Below are positions 60,954 through 64,000 of a stretch of DNA of 64,000 nt, piece after piece. The DNA is from Patiria pectinifera (taxonomy: Eukaryota; Echinodermata; Asteroidea; Valvatida; Asterinidae): contig CM057146.1 of the NCBI GenBank assembly GCA_029964075.1, positions 6,963,501-7,027,500 on the forward strand, in the 5' to 3' direction. Both the position numbers and the translations under genes were made by a program. Numbering within the stretch: the stretch's first letter is position 1; each line of letters opens with the position of its first letter. The notes below the pieces were generated by a model. It made no database searches. It was given only the letters and a program-made list of their open reading frames with translations, and had not been told where the DNA came from.

Positions 60954-61039
60954 GACGTAACGATTTTTTTTAAAGTGCGCTTTCCTATGAGAGCTGGCTC
61001 TTATAGGAAAGCGCACGTGTAAACAAAGCATGACGTCAT
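60954..61039. promoter_or_regulatory. FOX/CRE-motif hairpin, mirror copy
   Basis: TGACGTAACG, AAAGTGCGCTTTCCTATGAG and, inverted, AGGAAAGCGCACGTGTAAAC with TGACGTCA. It pairs with 53200-53285 across the palindrome. Confidence 0.5.
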
Positions 61040-62182
61040 TACGTCTCAGGACCATAGAGGGCACTATTTAAGTTTAACGGTCAAGCCTACGCAGGTTTGG
61101 TTTGGGGGTTAAACGTACGAAAAATAGTTCCCGCATAATTATCGTTTCGGCGACGTAGCTGCTGTTAATTACATGTGTTCATAACACCATTATAAATACA
61201 GGTTGTGTGATTTCTTTTAGTTGATTAAGGGCGCTGATCGAGTTTAACGGTCAAGCCTACGCGCAGTTTGTTTTGGGAGTTGTACGTACGAAAAGAAGTC
61301 GCGCATAATTTGCCGTTTTGGTAACGTAGTTCGCACAAACAGCTCGTGTTAAAATACGTGTGTTTCATATAAGACAATTACAAACCTAGAACCTCCAGAA
61401 CTTAATGGTAACAAATGGGGATAGTGTAATATAATTATTAGAATCAAGCATTAAAGGCTCTGTGATATTTGAAGTTATTGAAAATTAATATCGATTTACG
61501 CGAGGTATACGGTACAACAACCAGTGGAATCCGAGAGAGGACGCCTCTCATTAGGTGTCTATAATAAGTGCAGACCTGCAAATCGACTCCCGTAGACCTC
61601 GATGATAATTACGAGTATGTCCGTAAATTATTTTAAAAACTTACTCACAACTCTCAGAGGTGTTTGAGACACCATCCAAATCCAAGCTTATTTTAATATC
61701 TTTTATTTTCTGTTCAATTTTTGTTCAATTATCCAATGACTCAATGGGAGAAACTTCCATTAAAAGGATGTCAGCCAAAAAAGGAGTCCATTGGCCCATC
61801 GCCATTTTGAAAAATGACGCCTGCGCTCTATTGCAAAGAGCAATATTAGGGCCCAATTTCATGCAAATTGCAAACTCTTGTGTCGGCTTTCAACCCTCTT
61901 CTTATCAAGTACAAGGCCCACAACGGTGCTCTAATAGCAACGAATTTTATGCATACAAATTGTGAATTTGGCCCGCATATTATACCTTTAAAGTGAGTCG
62001 TGCATGCCACTAAACCCATGATAAAATTGTATGATGTACATGTATACATGTATACGTGTGCATGTTCAACAGACGGGTGAACACAGTCGAGGAATCCATA
62101 AAAAAAAACACAGCTTGTATTATAGGCATGGGCCCTGTATTTAAAACGATAATGTTCCGACACCAAGTGACAATCAAGCAAA

Positions 62183-62660
62183 TGGCCTAGTGGTTAGGCT
62201 CATTGTCGACAGACCCCGGGGTCCGGGGTTCGAGTCCCGTTGGTGTAATTTTTGGTTTTCAATACACGCGCTCTGTCATATACTTTAAGAGTCTTAATTT
62301 CGTGTCGTCAAACACCAACCGACCTTAGCTCAATCAGTTAAGTCACCGGCTGGGACTGTCTGCGAAGTCCAGGTTATGCATCTACTCATAGGTACGGGGC
62401 TCTTTTGCTGTCTCGGCAGCAAGGCATAGGGTGTCGCCTCGTTTCCTCCCTTAACGGTGCTTGGCCCTCCGGGGTTACATGGATGGATAGGGAAGGAGGT
62501 GTGGTGGGCCGGGGAATCCGAGACCCAGGAAGAGCCCTATATGGGAGTCGGTAACCAATCGCGACCCCTGAATGCTTGGTCAACACCACATAACTTTTTG
62601 TTTTTCTTTATACCCTTATTTTTTTCATATAGTCGAGAATTTATAGGGTTAAAAACGGTC
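62183..62660 (+). mobile_element. tRNA-derived SINE, copy 5 (right arm of palindrome 2)
   Basis: Full copy with TGGCCTAGTGG A box, GGTTCGAGTCC B box and complete body. Mirror partner of the minus-strand copy at 51590. Confidence 0.8.
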
Positions 62661-62969
62661 TAATAACAAAATCTTTAAGCATACACATTGATTATTGGCC
62701 CGCATATTATACGTTTTATGTGTGTCATGGATACCACTAAACCAAACTCATGATAAAATCATGATAAAAATGTGCCCAGAATTAAAAACTTGTGCAAATT
62801 CAGAGAGTTGCAGACGCCCTAAACTGTAAGAAAAGTACATTTTTTCTTTCAAACAAAAGATGCAAATCAAAAACTAGTTAGCCTGGAAGAAAAAGGTATG
62901 TAAACAGCACGGGGTGACATCTTAACGAAAAGGTTTTCAAAGCGTCTGTCCAAAGAAATTTCGAAAGCC

Positions 62970-63026
62970 GCGTCGGCAGGCGGCGGGCGGTTGGCGGTGG
63001 GCGGCGGGCGGCGGGCGCTGGGCCGG
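62970..63026 (-). repeat. (CCCGCCG)n tract, right arm
   Basis: GGCAGGCGGCGGGCGG, an interrupted middle, and GGGCGGCGGGCGGCGGGCG; mirror partner of the long tract at 51151. Confidence 0.75.
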
Positions 63027-64000
63027 TTCACCGTACGGCTCGTCGTCCCCAATCCCTGGTTTGTTGTAAGACTGCACGGAGAGGTTTCGGTTTCGCGCGA
63101 GCGACTGGAAGCGGTGTTTCCGAAGGATCAAACCCGAATGCATGAACAATGTACGCTGTGACAAGTATAACGTCCAATGTGTTCGAATTCCTTGGTACTT
63201 GGAGTGATTTGAAATAATTCCATTACCGAGTGCATTGTTTAACGGTCGGACCTACGCAGGTTTGGTTTGTTGGTTAAACGAACGAAAAGTAGTTCGCCCA
63301 TAATCCGCCTCGGCGGCGTTGTTTGCCGAAACCTTCTGTTTATTAAGTGTGTTCATATTAGGATGATTATAGACAAAGAGGGTTCGTTGCTGTCGTGATT
63401 CGAAAGAATTGTATTTGATTACATAATTTATATAGTGTGCAATGACGATCAGTAGTTGTGTGATTACTTTAAGTTGATTGAGGGCGCTATTTACGTTTAA
63501 TGGCCAAGCCTACGCGCACTTTGTTTGGGGAGTTAAAGGTACGAAAAGTAGTCCTCGCGTAATTTGCTGTTTTGGTAACGCAGTACGCCAAAGCGCTACA
63601 GCTCTTGTTGAAAGCACGTGTATCATATTAAGATTAAAGATAGGAACCGCTGCATTTCTTTGATTCTCATTTCTAACCCACCCTAATTTTAGGCTCCCGA
63701 CAAGACAAACACCCCTACAACCTCTAGAACACTATTCACCGTAATGTAACAAAATGGGGAAAATAGATTCAGGAAATCAGGCTCTGTGATATTTGAAGTG
63801 ATTGAAAATTAATATCGATTTACGCGAAGTATATACGGTATAACAACCAGTGGAATCCCACAGAGGACGCCTCTCGTTAGGTGTGGGTGCAGACCTGCAA
63901 ATCGACTCCCATAGACCTCAGTGATAATAACGCGTTTTTTCCCAAAATTATTTTCAAAAAAATCATCTCAACTCTCAAAGGTGTATGACGCACCCACCAA

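Larger units (their letters stand above)
57780..64000. repeat. Giant palindrome 2, right arm (continues past the window)
   Basis: Inverted counterpart of about 50.1-57.06 kb, with one B unit (58.5-59.1), GC tracts at 59830 and 62970, paired TTTTCGTAC-type boxes at 61.1/61.3 and 63.3/63.55, and a SINE at 62183. The last bases pair with about 50.1 kb, so the arm is not finished at 64000. Confidence 0.75.

Noticed and set aside
22160..64000. Viral genome or endogenous virus as the source of the large repeats
   Set aside because: No polymerase, capsid, integrase or protease motif in any frame; only short repeated frames.

Overview
This is a stretch of animal nuclear genome, most likely from a marine invertebrate deuterostome (echinoderm, hemichordate or cephalochordate; I cannot decide which). 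The genes have GT-AG introns, long introns and UTRs, and are embedded in AT-rich DNA full of small inverted-repeat transposons, tRNA-derived SINEs and G/C homopolymer runs.

The first 20 kb hold two conserved housekeeping genes in convergent orientation. RBBP6 (plus strand, exons from 1068 to the stop at 9997) enters the window after its N-terminal DWNN exons and encodes a CCHC zinc knuckle, a RING/U-box finger, a proline-rich segment and a very long RS/acidic/lysine-rich tail. COX11 (minus strand, 19788 to 15966, four coding exons) encodes the mitochondrial copper-delivery factor for cytochrome oxidase. Introns and the intergenic gap carry several short TIR elements, some with visible target-site duplications.

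From about 21.3 kb to 37.6 kb, and again from about 46.8 kb to the end, the DNA is a giant palindromic repeat. Each copy has two inverted arms of roughly 6 to 9 kb around a centre of about 0.7 to 1.1 kb that holds a tRNA-derived SINE. The arms are built of repeated modules: paired ~75-bp boxes, a 7-bp (CCCGCCG)n minisatellite, and a ~1.15-kb unit that forms a four-copy tandem array in one arm. They carry many copies of a FOX-like plus CRE-like motif and of TTACGTAA. I see no transposase in them. Later insertions (two hAT-like elements, a 1.27-kb foldback element and SINEs) can be recognised because other copies in the window preserve the empty site.

Between the two palindromes (39.2 to 45.3 kb, all on minus) lies a small family of single-exon secreted proteins that join a C-type lectin domain to a C-terminal PAN/apple domain: two intact genes and one broken copy. 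Their key Ca/sugar-binding motifs are degenerate, so the ligand is unknown. The most unusual content is the pair of giant palindromes with their regulatory-motif lattice, followed by the SUMO-motif array in RBBP6 and the lectin/PAN family.
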